This document shows, one piece after another, positions 19,085-28,482 of a stretch of 64,000 nucleotides of DNA. Below the pieces are notes generated by a model. That model was not told where the DNA came from and searched no databases. It saw only the letters and a list, made by a program, of their open reading frames with translations. Every line of letters begins with the position of its first letter. Position 1 is the first letter of the stretch. A program made the translations under genes and the position numbers. The DNA is from Candidatus Gastranaerophilales bacterium (lineage in GTDB: Bacteria; Cyanobacteriota; Vampirovibrionia; Gastranaerophilales; Gastranaerophilaceae). The stretch is from assembly GCA_944326485.1 (NCBI GenBank), contig CALVED010000007.1, positions 34,475-98,474 of the forward strand, written 5' to 3'.

Positions 19085-20925
19085 TAGTTAACCTCCGTAA
19101 TAATAAAGTAAAATATTATTAAACTTAAAAGAATTAAACTTGTTGATAATATTGAATATGAAACATAATTTTGTATATTCCCATTTTGAATTTTAGAAAT
19201 ATAATCAGATAATTTTGTTATGAATTTTACTGTTATAAAATTTATTCTTTCAAATAGATTTTTTTCCGTGAGGTTTATAATTTTAAATAGCTTATTAAAA
19301 CAAGACTCAATGAAATTATAAACATTGGGAATATATAATTCATTATATGAAAGTTTATATAATAATTTTGGAATAAATATTTTATTGCATTTATAGCAAG
19401 AATATGCATTTATAATTGCTAAAATACCAATTGCTATTGAAATAAAACATAAATAATTTATATCGGACAGTTTAAATATAAATCCAGGGATAATTATAAA
19501 AAAGCATAAAGCAATAATAGGTATTGTCATAGAGTTTTCATCATTATTTATTTCTATTTCCGTTGAATTAGATTTATCCTCAAAAATCATAAAGTATGCT
19601 TTAAAAATATAAAAAGCAGATAAATATGATGTTAGCAAAATAATAAATAATACAGAAAGACTATTTGTATTATGAGTTATTTTTAATAATAGTTCTTTTG
19701 CTGTAAAACCGCCAAAAAATAATCCGGATAAGGATAGTGCTCCAACTAACCAATATATTGCAAGATAAAAATCTTTTTTTCTAATATTGCCTAATTCATT
19801 TATATTTAATTTATTATATTTTTTTTCAATAACTCCTGCAGATAGGAATAATAAGCTTTTTGTAAATGCATGAATAATCATATATATAATTGCAACCGAA
19901 ATAGAATATAGCCCTAATGCCGTAAACATTATACCTAACTGAGATGAAGTGGAATAAGCCAACATTTTTTTTATATCTGTTTGGGTTATAGCTATAAAAG
20001 CACATAAAAAAGCTGTTATGGCTCCGAATAACAATATAATATTAAATATCTCCGGCGATATAATAGGATATATTCTTACAATAAGGAAAATGCCCATACA
20101 AACCATTGTTGCAGAATGAATTAATGCACTTATTGGAGTTGGTGCTTTCATTGCATCTGTCAGCCATATATGAAAAGGAAATTGTGCTGATTTTACCATT
20201 GCTCCTATTATTATTAAAATTCCTGCTATGTTGAATAATTGAGGATATGCACTTAAAGCCATTTTGGTTTTTATATCATCCATATTTGTAAATGCAAGAA
20301 TGTCTATATTTATTTGATTGAGGTATGTTTGTGAAAGATATATTAAAATAATTATTCCTGCTAATAAGGAACAATCTCCTATTCTATTTACTATAAACAC
20401 TCTTTTTGCAGCATATGAAACATCTTCTCTATTATGATAAAATCCTATTAATAAATAACTTGCAATTCCGACTAGTTCCCAAAATATATACATTTGAACC
20501 AGATTTGTTGATAATACTAAACCTATCATGGAAAAATTAAAAAAGTTTAAATATATATAATATTTACTAAATCCTTTTTTGTCTTTCATATATCCATAAG
20601 AATATAGTTGTATTAAAAAACTTATAATCATTAATATTAAAAGGAAAGAAGTTGATGTTGAATCAATTAATGTTCCTATATACAAATTTATGCTTTCAAA
20701 AGGCAACCATAGAATATTCTTCTCTATTACAAGGGTATTAGGAAACCTTACGTATTTGAATAAGCCAAGGGCAAATATAAGTCCTATAAATGTTGAAAAG
20801 AATGTAAACAGTAGTGTCATTTTCCTATTGGCACTGACTTGTTGAATAACACTTGTTATAATAATAAGACTAATCCATATTGGAAAAAATATTATGAGAA
20901 GTATATTATTAGCAAAAAATTCCAT
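19084..20925 (-). CDS. nuoL: NADH-quinone oxidoreductase subunit L
   Basis: The distal antiporter-like subunit of complex I, 613 residues. IFWELVGIASYLLIGF and KSAQFPFHIWLTDAMKAPTP are the signature proton-channel motifs, followed by SALIHSATMV. The C-terminal ~170 residues contain a polar stretch and a final hydrophobic segment, consistent with the lateral helix that braces the membrane arm and its anchoring helix. It overlaps nuoK by 1 nt. Confidence 0.96.
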   Translation of the reverse strand: MEFFANNILLIIFFPIWISLIIITSVIQQVSANRKMTLLFTFFSTFIGLIFALGLFKYVRFPNTLVIEKNILWLPFESINLYIGTLIDSTSTSFLLILMIISFLIQLYSYGYMKDKKGFSKYYIYLNFFNFSMIGLVLSTNLVQMYIFWELVGIASYLLIGFYHNREDVSYAAKRVFIVNRIGDCSLLAGIIILIYLSQTYLNQINIDILAFTNMDDIKTKMALSAYPQLFNIAGILIIIGAMVKSAQFPFHIWLTDAMKAPTPISALIHSATMVCMGIFLIVRIYPIISPEIFNIILLFGAITAFLCAFIAITQTDIKKMLAYSTSSQLGIMFTALGLYSISVAIIYMIIHAFTKSLLFLSAGVIEKKYNKLNINELGNIRKKDFYLAIYWLVGALSLSGLFFGGFTAKELLLKITHNTNSLSVLFIILLTSYLSAFYIFKAYFMIFEDKSNSTEIEINNDENSMTIPIIALCFFIIIPGFIFKLSDINYLCFISIAIGILAIINAYSCYKCNKIFIPKLLYKLSYNELYIPNVYNFIESCFNKLFKIINLTEKNLFERINFITVKFITKLSDYISKIQNGNIQNYVSYSILSTSLILLSLIIFYFIITEVN

Positions 20926-21239
20926 TAACCTTTTAACTCCTCAATTTCTTCAGATGTAATGTTTTCTTTGTCTTTATATATAAGATAAATTAAAACAATA
21001 GCAATAGCTGTTTGTATTGATGATATAGCTATTATAAACAAAGAAAAAATCATTCCGTTTAAAAACATATAATTTTTAAAACTTGTAAATGCAATAAAGT
21101 TTATGTTTATTGCAGACATTATAATTTCTATACACAATAAAACTTTTATCATATTTTTGGCACATACAAGACCAATAAATCCTATTGAAAATATTATTAA
21201 AGAAAGAATTAAATAGTGATATAGTGTTATTTCAAACAT
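20925..21239 (-). CDS. nuoK: NADH-quinone oxidoreductase subunit K
   Basis: Three-helix membrane subunit, 104 residues. The conserved glutamate-bearing second helix is visible as VLLCIEIIMSAININ. The third helix ends in the family's AIAIVLIYLIY, followed by a short acidic tail. It overlaps nuoJ and nuoL by 1 nt each. Confidence 0.95.
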   Translation of the reverse strand: MFEITLYHYLILSLIIFSIGFIGLVCAKNMIKVLLCIEIIMSAININFIAFTSFKNYMFLNGMIFSLFIIAISSIQTAIAIVLIYLIYKDKENITSEEIEELKG

Positions 21240-21772
21240 TATTTATCTCCTCTAAATATAAGTAATGTTGATATTCCAATTAATGCAACAAGTATATATA
21301 TGCCTAAAATTTCAAAAGAATATAAGTTATGCATTAGAAGCTCAGATGCAAGCTGTTTTGTATTATCGTTAGATATTAGTAAATGTGAGGAGGTTAAATA
21401 TGTCATAAAAGAACTGTCATATTTTGCTGATTCTTTTATTGCTATTAAAATAGAAGTACTTATTGATATAACTGCAAATATAATTAGAAAATATCGAAGC
21501 TTTATTTTATTCTCCGAAATTATTTCATTTTTATAATTTGTTAAAGCTATTGCTACTACAAATAATATGCTTAAAGCAATACCATATATAGATATTTGAA
21601 TACTACCGATAAAAGGTGCATTTAATGAGAAAAATATAAGTCCGGTAAAAAAGAAGCATATAAACGCATAGAAAACTGCATTTATTATTCTTTTTGTTAC
21701 TACAGTCATAATGCTTGATAAAATTATTATTAATGCTGTTATATAAAATAATATAGGATTAATATTTTCCAT
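21239..21772 (-). CDS. nuoJ: NADH-quinone oxidoreductase subunit J
   Basis: Five-helix membrane subunit, 177 residues. The opening helices carry VVTKRIINAVFYAFICFF, and the third helix shows the glycine/tyrosine pattern IYGIALSILFVVAIAL that forms the pi-bulge in complex I. The final helix is EILGIYILVALIGISTLL. It starts 3 bp after the nuoI stop. Confidence 0.93.
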   Translation of the reverse strand: MENINPILFYITALIIILSSIMTVVTKRIINAVFYAFICFFFTGLIFFSLNAPFIGSIQISIYGIALSILFVVAIALTNYKNEIISENKIKLRYFLIIFAVISISTSILIAIKESAKYDSSFMTYLTSSHLLISNDNTKQLASELLMHNLYSFEILGIYILVALIGISTLLIFRGDK

Positions 21773-21775
21773 TTA

Positions 21776-22138
21776 TTAATTATCCTCTTTTAAAATAAGT
21801 TCATTTTTATCTTCAACTGAAAGTTCATATTCTTTTGTAAAATATAGTGCATTTCTAGGACAATTTTCTATGCAGTTGCCGCAAAAAATACATTGTGATA
21901 AGTCTATTGAAAAAACAGTACCTATTTGTATACAAGCTTTTAATGGACATACATTTTGACAAATCCCGCATTTTATACAGTTTTCTTTTATGTAATTTAT
22001 TTTACCTCTAAAATTATTATTCAACAGTTTTTTCTTCTCCGGATATTCAAGAGTTACACGCTTTTTAAAACCATTTTTTAAAACAGTATATAATCCTTTT
22101 ATTAATTCTTTTATTGGCAGAATAAAGCTATTAATCAT
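21776..22138 (-). CDS. nuoI: NADH-quinone oxidoreductase subunit I (two [4Fe-4S] clusters)
   Basis: Ferredoxin-like subunit of the connecting module. 120 residues, at the short end for NuoI. It has two CxxCxxCxxxC sets: Cys54, 57, 60, 64 and Cys83, 86, 89, 93, ligating clusters N6a and N6b. An amphipathic N-terminal helix precedes them. With nuoE, nuoF and nuoG absent, this subunit is the likely docking point for an external electron donor such as ferredoxin, as in cyanobacterial NDH-1. That last point is inference. It overlaps nuoH by 4 nt. Confidence 0.95.
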   Translation of the reverse strand: MINSFILPIKELIKGLYTVLKNGFKKRVTLEYPEKKKLLNNNFRGKINYIKENCIKCGICQNVCPLKACIQIGTVFSIDLSQCIFCGNCIENCPRNALYFTKEYELSVEDKNELILKEDN

Positions 22139-23223
22139 AATATGCTCCTTAAGAGTTTATATAAGGACATTATAAAAATATTGAAAATAGCTAATGGAGT
22201 TAGAATATACCAAGATAAGTTTAAGGTTCTCTCTGTTGTTAATCTTGGATATGTTGCTCTTATCCACATTATTATCAATATTAAAAATCCTGTTTTTATC
22301 ATTAACCATATAAATTGTTCTATATTTTTTAAAAATTCTTGAAAAATAATAGGTAAATTTAATAAATCAGAGAAATAAAATCCCATTGGTGAATTATAAC
22401 CGCCTAAAAATAAAGTTGCTGTAAATGCACAAATTATAAATGTTAATGCATACTCCCCTAAAAAGAACATTGCAAATTTCATGCCTGAATATTCACTATG
22501 ATAACCTGCAGTTAATTCACTTTCTGCTTCCGGTAAATCAAAAGGAGTTCTATTCATAACAATTAATGCACTTATAAAGAATATAATAAATCCTAAAATA
22601 TTGGGGAAAATGTACCAATCGAATATGGAGTCTTTTTGTGTTTTAACTATTATATCTAAATTTAAAGATCCTGATAATATAGCAATAGAAATAAGGCAAA
22701 GAAATATTGGAATTTCAGAGCTTATTGCTTGCGCGCAGGCTCTTAACCCTCCTATTAAAGAGTATTTATTTCCGCTTGAAAACCCTGCAAATAGTATTGC
22801 CAAAATTGAAATTGACAGTAACGCCATAAATAATAATAAAGAACAGCTACTATCGAATGGAATTAGTCCTGATGTAAAGGGTATTAAAAACCAAACTGTC
22901 ATTATTGGAGAAAATACCAATAATGGAGCTGTATAATAAATCATTTTATCAATATTCTTTGGTTCAATATTTTCTTTAAATAATAATTTTATAGCATCAG
23001 CAACAGTTTGTAGACAGCCATATATACCTACTCTGTTAGGACCTTTCCTTCTTGTGTAGAATGCAAGGTATTTTCTTTCAAATAAGACTAATATGATTAC
23101 TGTAATAACCAAAAGTATAGCTATAAAAATAAATAATATTAAATGCCATAGAGCAAAAATAAGCCAATGCGGAGCATTTAGTCTTATCATAAATTCAATG
23201 TATATAAGATAGAATATGCTCAT
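22135..23223 (-). CDS. nuoH: NADH-quinone oxidoreductase subunit H
   Basis: Membrane subunit that forms the quinone channel with NuoB and NuoD. 362 residues, about 8 helices. Highly conserved motifs include LFERKYLAFYTRRKGPNRVG near the N-terminus and FDLPEAESELTAGYHSEYSG, the charged loop of the quinone site. It overlaps nuoD by 1 nt. Confidence 0.96.
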   Translation of the reverse strand: MSIFYLIYIEFMIRLNAPHWLIFALWHLILFIFIAILLVITVIILVLFERKYLAFYTRRKGPNRVGIYGCLQTVADAIKLLFKENIEPKNIDKMIYYTAPLLVFSPIMTVWFLIPFTSGLIPFDSSCSLLLFMALLSISILAILFAGFSSGNKYSLIGGLRACAQAISSEIPIFLCLISIAILSGSLNLDIIVKTQKDSIFDWYIFPNILGFIIFFISALIVMNRTPFDLPEAESELTAGYHSEYSGMKFAMFFLGEYALTFIICAFTATLFLGGYNSPMGFYFSDLLNLPIIFQEFLKNIEQFIWLMIKTGFLILIIMWIRATYPRLTTERTLNLSWYILTPLAIFNIFIMSLYKLLRSIL

Positions 23224-24341
23224 TACCTATCTACCTCCGGCATGATTACATCAAGACTTCCAAATATAGACATTAAATCCGGAAGTTTATAATTCTTAGC
23301 CAGTTCATTTATTAATTGCACGCTATAAAAAGAAGGAGTCCTCCATTTTATTCTGTATGGTTTTTTTGTTCCGTCTGCGTGTATTATACATTGCAAAAGA
23401 CCTCTTGGAGATTCAACTTCGCTTATCACTTTTCCTTCCGGTTTAATATGCATAAAATTTATATTAGACTTAATTTCTTCATCTTTGATGTGATTTATCA
23501 GCCAATTATAGCATTGTAATATAATTTTTTTGCTTTCTCTCATCTCTTTAATTCTTATAACAAATCTGGAGAAAGAATCTTCATTATTAAGTACTGGCAC
23601 TTCAAAATCAATGTTGTTATATATTAAATAAGGAGAATCTTTTCTTAAGTCTTTTTTTATGCCAGAAGCTCTGAGATTGGCTCCTGTTATAGAATATTGA
23701 TTTGCAGTTTCTTTATTTATTAGTCCTATATTTTTAGTTCTGGAAAGAAAAATCGGATTACCTTCTATTAAATCTTCATATTCTTTTAATGCTGTTTCAA
23801 AGTGGTCAGAAAATTCTTTTATTCTGTTTAATATGTCAATATCTATATCTCTTTTAACCCCTCCTAAAGTATAGTAGTTATACATCATTCTTGAACCTGT
23901 TAAATCTTCAAGAATATCAATAATTTTTTCTCTTTCAATAAAAGCATAAAAGAAGGGAGATGAAGCTCCTAAATCCATTAAAAAACAGCCCAGCCAAAGT
24001 AAGTGAGAAATTATCCTGTTCATTTCCATAGTAATTGTTCTAATATATTTTGCTTTTTCACTAGGTTCAATGTCTAATAATTTTTCAATTCCATTTAAAT
24101 AAGCATAAGAACAAAAGAATCCTGATAAATAGTCAATGCGGTCAACTATTGGTAAATATTGAAGGTAGGTTCTATTTTCCGCCATTTTCTCCAAACCCCT
24201 ATGTAAATAACCAATAATTGGATTAATATTTATTATTGTTTCTCCGCATAAAGAAACAACCATTCTTAAAACGCCATGTGTTGAAGGATGCTGGGGACCT
24301 ATATTTATATCTAAAATTCTATCCTGATTAATTACTTCCAT
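23223..24341 (-). CDS. nuoD: NADH-quinone oxidoreductase subunit D
   Basis: The 49-kDa-type subunit, related to the hydrogenase large subunit, which binds the quinone head group. 372 residues. GPQHPSTHGVLR near residue 15 carries the quinone-contacting His, and the C-terminus ends in GSLDVIMPEVDR, as in the family. No hydrogenase-type terminal CxxC is present, so it is complex I rather than an Ech-type hydrogenase. Its start lies inside the nuoC end (14-nt overlap). Confidence 0.96.
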   Translation of the reverse strand: MEVINQDRILDINIGPQHPSTHGVLRMVVSLCGETIININPIIGYLHRGLEKMAENRTYLQYLPIVDRIDYLSGFFCSYAYLNGIEKLLDIEPSEKAKYIRTITMEMNRIISHLLWLGCFLMDLGASSPFFYAFIEREKIIDILEDLTGSRMMYNYYTLGGVKRDIDIDILNRIKEFSDHFETALKEYEDLIEGNPIFLSRTKNIGLINKETANQYSITGANLRASGIKKDLRKDSPYLIYNNIDFEVPVLNNEDSFSRFVIRIKEMRESKKIILQCYNWLINHIKDEEIKSNINFMHIKPEGKVISEVESPRGLLQCIIHADGTKKPYRIKWRTPSFYSVQLINELAKNYKLPDLMSIFGSLDVIMPEVDR

Positions 24342-24783
24342 TATTCCACCTTAGTCTTTCATCTTGCATTTTGTAAGATTTTCTTAAAGGATGTCCTTCA
24401 AAACTTTCAGGAAGAAGAATTCTCTTTAAATTAGGATGATTATTAAATTTCACCCCGAATAAGTCAAAAATTTCTCTTTCATCAAAATTTGCACTGCTAT
24501 ATATACTGGTAACAGATGGCATTTCTTCTTCATAACTAATATTGCAGTTTATTGTGCATTTTGTATTATATTTATCTGATTGAAGTACATAAATGACTTC
24601 AAAAGAATTATTTATGTCAACTGTATAAATACAATCAAGTCTTTCAAATAAATATGAGGGTGAATTTTTTAAATATGAAAGAACATTTAAAATATCTTCT
24701 TTTTTTATATAAAAGCTATGAATATCTTGCTGATATTCACTTTCTTTTAATATTTCAAATTTATTTTTTAAATCTTCAAACAT
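24328..24783 (-). CDS. nuoC: NADH-quinone oxidoreductase subunit C
   Basis: The 30-kDa-type subunit of the connecting module. 151 residues. The diagnostic C-terminal segment reads SSANFDEREIFDLFGVKFNN, then HPNLKRILLPESFEGHPLRKSY, here split for length. It is not fused to nuoD, unlike enterobacteria. Two bases separate it from nuoB. Confidence 0.94.
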   Translation of the reverse strand: MFEDLKNKFEILKESEYQQDIHSFYIKKEDILNVLSYLKNSPSYLFERLDCIYTVDINNSFEVIYVLQSDKYNTKCTINCNISYEEEMPSVTSIYSSANFDEREIFDLFGVKFNNHPNLKRILLPESFEGHPLRKSYKMQDERLRWNNGSN

Positions 24784-24785
24784 AG

Positions 24786-25343
24786 TTAAAGCCCCATTTT
24801 AAAAATTTGAACATCTTCTTTTAATGTTAAAATGTCTAAATCATCTTTCAGGTGAAGGTTTGTTTTATGAGAACTAATAAAAGCCTCTCTCTTTATCAGT
24901 GATTCTTGTTTGATTTTATTTTGTAATTTTTTGATAGCGTCAATCAATGCTTCGGGTTTAGGAGGACACATTGGCAAATAAATATCAACAGGAATAATTT
25001 TGTCAGCGCCGTATACTACGCTGTAAGAATCATTTTTAAACATACCGCCTGAGCAGCTGCAGGCTCCCATTGCAATTACATATTTTGGCTCTGCCATCTG
25101 TTCGTATAATTGTAAAAGTATAGGTGCCATTTTATAAGTTATGGTGCCTGCAATAATTAATAAATCAGCTTGTCTGGGAGAAGCTCTAAAAACTTCGGAA
25201 CCGAATCTTGCTATATCAAAATTACTTGCTGTAGCACTCATCATTTCTATTCCACAACAAGATGTCGCAAAGGTTAATGGCCACAGTGAATTGCTTTTTG
25301 CCCAATTATATATATTGTCTATTGTTGATAATATTATATGCAT
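24786..25343 (-). CDS. nuoB: NADH-quinone oxidoreductase subunit B (cluster N2)
   Basis: Carries the terminal [4Fe-4S] cluster N2 that reduces quinone. 185 residues. The four ligands are Cys29, Cys30 (SCCGIEM), Cys95 (GACSCSGG) and Cys126 (PMCPPKPEA). The C-terminal ~40 residues form a lysine-rich tail longer than in many homologues. It overlaps nuoA by 1 nt. Confidence 0.96.
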   Translation of the reverse strand: MHIILSTIDNIYNWAKSNSLWPLTFATSCCGIEMMSATASNFDIARFGSEVFRASPRQADLLIIAGTITYKMAPILLQLYEQMAEPKYVIAMGACSCSGGMFKNDSYSVVYGADKIIPVDIYLPMCPPKPEALIDAIKKLQNKIKQESLIKREAFISSHKTNLHLKDDLDILTLKEDVQIFKMGL

Positions 25344-25696
25344 TAGTTGAACCTTAAAAGTTTTTTGCGGATTGCATAAATTAATCCTAATACAAGTAAC
25401 CCTATAAATATTGTTATCTCTATAAGGGAAAAGATTCCTAATATCTCATAACTTATGGCAAATGGGAAAAGAAATATTGTTTCAATATCAAAAATTAAAA
25501 ATAAAATAGCATAGTTAAGAAACTGTATATTATATTTTATTCTAGAATCTGTATTAACAATATTTCCGCATTCATAAGGTTGTTCTTTTATTTCATTTTT
25601 TGTTTTTGGTGCACAAATGATGGAAAAAATAAGCATACAAAAAGCAAAGATAAAAGACAACATCATCAATATAAAAATAGCACCGAACTCTTGCAA
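25343..25696 (-). CDS. nuoA: NADH-quinone oxidoreductase subunit A
   Basis: Three-helix membrane subunit, 117 residues, with the family motif PYECGN in the loop after helix 1 and [13 protein letters not shown] in helix 2. The start is TTG with AGAGGA 4-5 bases upstream; no ATG fits. It is the first gene of the eleven-gene nuoABCDHIJKLMN operon, whose members overlap or sit a few bases apart throughout. No clear sigma-70 promoter can be picked with confidence in the AT-rich 90 bp upstream. Confidence 0.94.
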   Translation of the reverse strand: MQEFGAIFILMMLSFIFAFCMLIFSIICAPKTKNEIKEQPYECGNIVNTDSRIKYNIQFLNYAILFLIFDIETIFLFPFAISYEILGIFSLIEITIFIGLLVLGLIYAIRKKLLRFN

Positions 25697-25786
25697 TTTT
25701 CCTCTACCTTTTTCTGACCTTGAAATATTTATAGCATACTATTATTATTAATATAATAGTTAGAGTGATTAATATTAAGTTTATTT

Positions 25787-26470
25787 ATGAAAAATTTTTA
25801 TTTCAAAATTATAGTAATTCTTCTTGTTTTTATATTTGCTTATAATCCTGTATATGCAGATAATTATTCAAAAGCTGAAAGGTTAATAAGAAAATCTCAA
25901 ACAGCTTTAATAAAAGATGAAAGTTATGAATATATAGAAGAAGCAAGGCAATTATATAAAGAAAAGTATGATGAAAATCAATCAGATATAAAAGCTTTAT
26001 TAGGTCTTTCTAAAACATATCAGTTAATTGGAGATAGGACTGAAGCTAAATTATATTTATTAAAAGCATATAATATGAAACCTTATGATGCCAAATTACA
26101 AAGAGAAATGGCAGATTTCTACTATAATTTTCAAGAATATTCAACTGCAATAGAATATTATAAACTTGCTTTAGCATCAGGTTTGCTTAGAGATTTTGAT
26201 ACAAACTTATCAACCGCAAAATGTTATGAAAAATTAGGTGATTTAAAAAACGCTGAGTTATATTATCAAATTTGCTATCATTTAGATGCAAAATCAAAAA
26301 AAGTTAAGAATAAATTAAATGAATATAGTTCAGCAAAACACCCTGATAATTCTCAAGAACTAGAAGATGCAAAATATAAATATCTATTTAAAGATAAAAA
26401 ACTTCCGGAAGAAAAGCAAAACGAAGAAGATGCTAAAGACATAATTGAGAAGATAAACAGTAGTTATTAA
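25787..26470 (+). CDS. Secreted or periplasmic TPR protein
   Basis: 227 residues. A signal peptide (MKNFYFK, hydrophobic core, cleavage near VYA-D) is followed by about four tetratricopeptide-like helix pairs (for example ALLGLSKTYQLIGDRTEAK and AIEYYKLALASG). The Glu/Lys-rich C-terminal tail is probably disordered. TPRs bind protein partners; no enzyme motif is present. No clear ribosome site precedes the ATG. Its 3' end overlaps the opposing gene by 4 bp. Confidence 0.78.
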   Translation: MKNFYFKIIVILLVFIFAYNPVYADNYSKAERLIRKSQTALIKDESYEYIEEARQLYKEKYDENQSDIKALLGLSKTYQLIGDRTEAKLYLLKAYNMKPYDAKLQREMADFYYNFQEYSTAIEYYKLALASGLLRDFDTNLSTAKCYEKLGDLKNAELYYQICYHLDAKSKKVKNKLNEYSSAKHPDNSQELEDAKYKYLFKDKKLPEEKQNEEDAKDIIEKINSSY

Positions 26471-26952
26471 GTTATAACTGGTTTATTTATTACAGCCTGA
26501 TTTTTCAGATACTCCATAATCGCGCCTCCAATTTCTTCTGTTGGATCAAAATATGGAGAGTTTGGCATAAAAGTTTGTCTTAAAAGCATTTTGTTTAATG
26601 GTCCAAAAGCATCAGGAACAAGTGTTTTTCTATATATCCCAGATAACATAACTTGTACATTAGGAGAAGTTACATCATTAAATCTTGATAGTGTTGGATA
26701 GATTTTATCTATTCCTTTTACTTTCTTATCCAGCATTTTATCCAGAATTTGAAGAGCATCTAATACTTGTTCTTCAGTGTTCGCTGTTCTCAAAAAAGTA
26801 TCTATATATGGAATAGCTTCTTCTTTTGCATTTACAAGTTCTTGTGTTCTTTTTTCATCAAAAATACAATAATTTCTGGTTGAATTTGGTAAGGATACTC
26901 CTTGCCCTAATTTAGATATATTATTTTGAATAGATATATTTTGTATTTGCAT
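26467..26952 (-). CDS. Uncharacterised helical protein, third gene of the CPHG operon
   Basis: 161 residues, no signal peptide or membrane segment. The first 30 residues are polar and Asn/Gln-rich, and the rest is predicted helical with HEAT-like spacing (EQVLDALQILDKML, NVQVMLSGIYRKTL). It ends the minus-strand cluster that starts at 29182, 9 bp after the preceding gene. I recognise no family. It is convergent with the TPR gene, with a 4-bp overlap at the stops. Confidence 0.65.
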   Translation of the reverse strand: MQIQNISIQNNISKLGQGVSLPNSTRNYCIFDEKRTQELVNAKEEAIPYIDTFLRTANTEEQVLDALQILDKMLDKKVKGIDKIYPTLSRFNDVTSPNVQVMLSGIYRKTLVPDAFGPLNKMLLRQTFMPNSPYFDPTEEIGGAIMEYLKNQAVINKPVIT

Positions 26953-26961
26953 ATTTTATCC

Positions 26962-28482
26962 TTATGTATATACGTATGGAGGTCCATTCTTTATTTCTGT
27001 TAGTATGTTATCTGCAATCTGTTTTAATTCTTCTTTTGACTTTGTTCCGTTAGAAGCTTGTTTATAAAAATTATCTATTAAAGGTTGAATTGCGCTTTCT
27101 TTTTTTGACTTAAAGTTTCTAATTTCAACATCAACAAGTCTTTTTCTTAAATTTAGTTCTGTTTTGGCATTTTCTTTCATAACAGTTGCTTCTTTTATAG
27201 CATCCATTCCTTGTTTAAATAAATAGCCAATTGCACCGGACATGGTAAATGCTAAAAATATATATTTTGTAAATTTATTTTCCGGGTTTAAAATCCAATT
27301 ATATAAATGACCTCTATTTTCATCAATATAACAATAGTATTGTATTTTTTTAGGAATACCGCCCAGAGCTGTTGGTGCATCTGCAAATATTGTTTTTTTA
27401 GATTCTTTTACGGAATCAATTATTGCTTGTATTTCTTTTTCTGATAAATTATATTTTTTACCTATTTCATTTATAAATTCTGGTTTTGCGCAAATTGACT
27501 TTAAAAGTTCTATAATTTGTGGAATATCTTTTTTATCTGTTTTTTCGCTGGTTTTTTGTATCGCATTTATAGTTCTTTCTGTAAAAATATTTGCAAAAGT
27601 ATTTGTATTTTCTGCTGTTTTTCTTAAATTAGAAAGACTGATTTTTCCTAATGCAAATCCGGCTATAAGTGTTGTTGATATTAATGCAATATATTTTAAG
27701 TTCTTATTTAATTGTTCTTTATTATTTGATTCTTTATTATTTTTAGACTCACCTTTAAAAGATAAAAATTTTGTAAAAATATTCGGAGTGTTTTCTTTTT
27801 CTTTTGTATTATTCAGAACGTCATCAAAATATTTTACATTTTGGGACATAATATCATTAACAACTTTTAATTTTCCAGAAAAAGAATTCGTTTCAACTTC
27901 AATAAGATTTTCTTGTAAATTTTTCTCAATATCAGCAGATTGTTTTTTTAGCCAGATTTCCTTTATTCCATCAACAAAATTTTTACAAGCTATTGTAATA
28001 CCAGACATTAGAAAAATAGCAGCAGCCCCTATAATATTTTTAAAATTAGGATTTCTTATTGCTCTATAAATTGCAAATTGGGGTTCTTCTTTTATATTCA
28101 TATTTACAGCAAGATCAGGAAGTTGCTCAAAGCTTTTTGATTTTAAAAGATTGTTTGATGAATGCTTTAAAATAGAACTTAGCCCTGCGCAACCAAGTAA
28201 AATAACAGCACTGCCAATAAGCAGAGGTTTTATTGCTTTATTGACGTTGAATGAACTTTCTTCTTCATTTTTTTGTTCTTCTTTGGGAAGAGAATAATAT
28301 TTTGGTTTATCAACAATTAGAAGAGAATCTTGAATTTCATCAAACGATATATTTTTACCAACGGATGTATTAACATGATTATTTATCAAAACACCCTTTA
28401 GGGTTTTATTTAAATTTTCATCACTGTTTTTCTTTTGTTGTGAATTTTTATATTTTACTGATTTTAATGCTTCAATTTGCAT
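26962..28482 (-). CDS. Uncharacterised four-helix membrane protein, second gene of the CPHG operon
   Basis: 506 residues; no family recognised. A polar N-terminus (ISFDE at 45-49) is followed by hydrophobic helices at about 84-105, 148-167, 260-281 and 403-424, with Lys/Glu-rich soluble stretches between them, including SFKGE at 241-245. The segment after the last helix is long and coiled-coil-like. Its start lies 11 bp inside the upstream gene, so translation is coupled. The architecture resembles the 610- and 973-residue proteins in this window, but I cannot align them convincingly. Confidence 0.7.
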   Translation of the reverse strand: MQIEALKSVKYKNSQQKKNSDENLNKTLKGVLINNHVNTSVGKNISFDEIQDSLLIVDKPKYYSLPKEEQKNEEESSFNVNKAIKPLLIGSAVILLGCAGLSSILKHSSNNLLKSKSFEQLPDLAVNMNIKEEPQFAIYRAIRNPNFKNIIGAAAIFLMSGITIACKNFVDGIKEIWLKKQSADIEKNLQENLIEVETNSFSGKLKVVNDIMSQNVKYFDDVLNNTKEKENTPNIFTKFLSFKGESKNNKESNNKEQLNKNLKYIALISTTLIAGFALGKISLSNLRKTAENTNTFANIFTERTINAIQKTSEKTDKKDIPQIIELLKSICAKPEFINEIGKKYNLSEKEIQAIIDSVKESKKTIFADAPTALGGIPKKIQYYCYIDENRGHLYNWILNPENKFTKYIFLAFTMSGAIGYLFKQGMDAIKEATVMKENAKTELNLRKRLVDVEIRNFKSKKESAIQPLIDNFYKQASNGTKSKEELKQIADNILTEIKNGPPYVYT

